A stretch of 64,000 bases of DNA. It comes from Batillaria attramentaria (Eukaryota > Mollusca > Gastropoda > Batillariidae). This document shows, in pieces, positions 61,604 to 64,000 of the stretch. The notes below the pieces were generated by a model. That model was not told the origin of the DNA, did not search any database, and saw only the letters and a program-made list of their open reading frames with translations. A program made the translations under genes and the position numbers. The stretch's first letter is position 1, and each line of letters opens with the position of its first letter. The stretch spans positions 745,001-809,000 of the forward strand of contig JACVVK020000285.1 of NCBI GenBank assembly GCA_018292915.2, in the 5' to 3' direction.

Positions 61604-61780
61604 TGGGGAGCCGGGGTGGCCGAATGGTAGAGCGTTGGACTTATGATGCTCGGGTCGTGAGTTCGTATCCCGGCTGGGGCCAAATATTTGTACTGGCTTT
61701 TTCATCGTTGCCCCGTCTTTGATATCACCCGTATGTGGTGGAAAAGGACGTTAAATCCCCAAACACCCACCCCCACCCCC
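61604..61780 (+). mobile_element. SINE-A copy, full length
   Basis: Complete head, body and CACCC tail. Anticodon position TAT, with G after it. No clear target duplication. Confidence 0.82.
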
Positions 61781-61831
61781 TGTAAAAAAATTTCGCACGT
61801 CGGAAAGCTTTTTGTTGGGAGCTTAGATCTT

Positions 61832-62060
61832 TAACAGTGTTGGGTGGGGGTGTGGGGCACATCTAAGAACATTCTGTTTCAGTCATTGCGGGTTCGTGAT
61901 TATCATGGTTCACCTCTTCAGTCCGTCCTCGCACTACTTTGAACCGGCAATCGCACGTGCCTCACACAATTGGAGGACTCTCCTTGACGTGGTCCTCGCG
62001 CTTCACGCGACCAGGTGACAAGCTGGTAACTTGGCCTTGACGGATAAAGGGATTATGGGT
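61832..62060 (+). repeat. Dispersed repeat H, second copy
   Basis: TTAACAGTGTTGGGTGGGGG, CTAAGAACATTCTG, ATGGTTCACCTCTTC, CGTGGTCCTCGCGCTTCACG and CAAGCTGGTAACTTGGCCTT follow the 50989 copy in order. Confidence 0.75.
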
Positions 62061-62209
62061 CGCCTTATGCTGACCAGATAACTCGGGCACCAAGCCAATG
62101 ATAGCTCTTCGCTTGGCGTCCATGCCTCTACAGAACCGGTAAGGAATGGCAAATTTGTGGCGACTAAGAACAATGGTAAAACCACAAAAAAGTCTAATTT
62201 GGTCAAAAG

Positions 62210-62246
62210 TAAGGGTGTGTGGGTGTTTGGGAGTTTAATGGTCAAG
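62210..62246 (-). mobile_element. SINE-A tail fragment
   Basis: GGTGTGTGGGTGTTTGGGAG followed by TTTAATGGTC matches the last about 35 bases of SINE-A. Too short to date or to show flanking duplication. Confidence 0.4.
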
Positions 62247-62399
62247 AATAACGTAGCGTTTACGGCGGCAAGCATACTCTGGCAGTAACACTGACTGTGC
62301 ATGTGAATAAGTCGCAGCAAGGGTTTCGTTCCATTCGAGAGGCTAGCGGACGATTTTTCCTCGCCATGTTTGATTGCGTATTGACAACGTGACACATCA

Positions 62400-63046
62400 C
62401 GTGGTGTCTAAAAAATAGTACCGGCGGTAAACAAACGTGCAGCAGACCGGCGACACAATCTACATAGACAGACGAAATGCTAAATGTGCTAGGGTATTAG
62501 ACTCAAACTGCCAGACGTAGCGTCGCCAGCCGAGATCCGACGCGTTATACACCCTCTGTAGCCATGCTAGAAATCTCAGAGGTAAATGTTGTTTGAACGG
62601 ACACATACAAAAGGAAAAAGAAATCATCCTACATGTAGTCAGGCAGTGAGATGATAGTGTGGTATCGTTCTACTCATGATTACACTAAGTAAAGACAGCA
62701 ATCTTACAATCACATACCACATCACTGTAGAAGATGCAAACATTTCTTGTATACGTCACCGACGATGCAAATATTACTCAATTTTTCACCAAAACTTAAA
62801 CTGCAGTTCGGGAGGGAAGCAAAACTGCCACCATTTTTGTTTTGTCGTCATCATTAGCTTGCTTCACGTCCTATGGTTTTTAGCCCTTAAGGACAAGTTG
62901 TTCCTGGTATGTGTCTTTGGCTGCTTGGCTTGGCGAGTGTCTTTGAGGTAGATAAGGGCTGTTTTGCTTTGATTTAAACATGGTTTTATTTCGCTGGTCA
63001 GGTCAGTTACACAAACAAATATTTAGGTGATGGCAAGAGGCCAGAA
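62400..63046. other. No gene supported
   Basis: A 91-codon frame at 62676-62951 (with NLTITYHITVEDANISCIRH) is protein-like in part but lacks splice support and a recognised family. 63280-64000 is also without supported features. Confidence 0.4.
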
Positions 63047-63270
63047 GCCTATATATATAGCCTCCGCCTGTGAACACTCACAACGTCAGTATTACGGCGA
63101 TACTGTCACAGCGTACAGCGTAATAATAACAGTGAAAAGACAGGAGAGGGGAGGAGGGAAAGTAAGAAGAGGAGAAAGTGAGAAGAAGAGAGAGGGAGGG
63201 GAAGGCAAGGTCAGGGGAGGGGGAATTGGTTCGGTTGGCGCAGCCGACAGACTGCCCGCGGCACAGTAAG
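63047..63270 (+). promoter_or_regulatory. Possible TATA promoter with untranslated first exon
   Basis: CTATATATATAG at about 63049-63060 is followed about 30 bases later by CACTCACAACG, a plausible start region, and about 210 bases later by GCACA/GTAAGTG, a consensus donor at 63266. Order and spacing fit a core promoter and a 5' UTR exon of a gene to the right. No coding exon in the remaining 700 bases confirms it. Confidence 0.25.
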
Positions 63271-64000
63271 TGCTTAAACTACTCATTACTGTATGGTAAA
63301 GCGCTGGCTGTTTATTATAAACTCATGTACAAATTTGAAGATTGTGAGGTTTTCTTGACTGTTTTGCTTTGCTTTGGGCAACGTCAGAGGTTCTCTGCTT
63401 AGGTTTCAGATGTCTGGTCTGAGTTGTTTTTCAGTGCCTCAGTCTGTTCTGTCATCCGTGCTTTAGCCTTTGGATCATCACTGGGGTGTCCTTTCGCTCT
63501 TAGGTATTAATGTACATGTACAACCATTTTGTCAGATCTGATCTGACGATTGCGTCGGCCAGGATTCTCACTGGCCTATCGGCAAGTGCTTGGTGTGGCC
63601 TGAGGAAGTCTGCGGTCTTCAGTGAGTGTCTGTCTCTCAGGTCCCAGACTGGCTGGAGGCTGACAGGCAAGCCTTCACAGCCATTCTTTTTTTTTTTTTG
63701 GTGTCTCGGTTGTCCACGACATACATGGAGAGATAGTGGCGTGGTCTCTGGTGATAAAGTCGAAACCAAGGTTATTTCAGCGAAAACGATTTTTAGCCTC
63801 TAGCCATTTTTAGCGCCACTCGCCATCCGCGGAAAGTAATTTGCCCCCAATGTTATGGGGTATAGGCACATAACGGTTACAATTACTAACCTCTCGCTAT
63901 CACAGTTTTCACTCACCCAGGAACACATAGTTTGGACCTGTGGCTAAAGGTACGACCCCGACCTCTTAGCCACGTGACTAGGGTTAGTGACGAGAATGCC

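Overview
This is intron-rich, repeat-rich metazoan DNA. It has GT-AG introns, tRNA-derived SINEs with target-site duplications, 5'-truncated non-LTR retrotransposons, very long CA/GT and CT/GA microsatellites, and minisatellite and satellite blocks. There are no operons and no rRNA. The mix (SINE-dense, secreted CUB/vWD proteins, lineage-specific satellites) suggests a lophotrochozoan, most likely a marine gastropod mollusc. That is inference from style, not a species identification.

Protein-coding content is sparse and mostly split into exons. (1) 1.7-4.4 kb, + strand: the last three exons of a cathepsin L-like papain-family protease. They carry the catalytic His and Asn and an unusual glycosylation-rich C-terminal extension ending in a hydrophobic segment. 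The catalytic Cys and propeptide exons are not visible and would lie upstream. (2) 11.0-24.8 kb, + strand: a complete eight-exon gene, reconstructed by matching splice phases. It encodes a 477-residue secreted protein: signal peptide, CUB domain, von Willebrand D-like region, lysine-rich linker with a proprotein-convertase-like site, and a C8-like cysteine domain. (3) 25.6-26.1 kb, - strand: a small secreted cysteine-rich protein of about 100 residues that I do not recognise. A few other single-exon candidates are given with low confidence.

The rest is mobile and repetitive DNA. SINE-A (about 170 bp, tRNA head, CACCC tail) has about 20 copies, many with clear target-site duplications. SINE-B (about 500 bp, tRNA head) and SINE-C (about 400 bp, tRNA head, ATT tail) have several copies each. 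Tails of at least three non-LTR families are at 17.3, 23.3, 36.7 and 37.1 kb. Inverted-repeat elements lie at 13.7, 14.0, 28.6, 30.9, 33.9, 46.4 and 55.5 kb. Tandem arrays are at 4.9, 6.1, 11.1-11.8, 24.8, 32.6-35.2, 40.9-41.5, 42.2-46.2 and 53.9-60.7 kb.

The 53.9-60.7 kb block is the largest structure: a 50-bp satellite with at least three monomer types, broken by two recurring non-satellite modules into a higher-order repeat of about 2.2 kb, with a Harbinger-like MITE inside one monomer. Other points of interest are the CUB/vWD/C8 gene architecture and its repeat-altered splice sites, the extended cathepsin, the SINE-A anticodon triplet that differs between copies, and several near-perfect palindromes.
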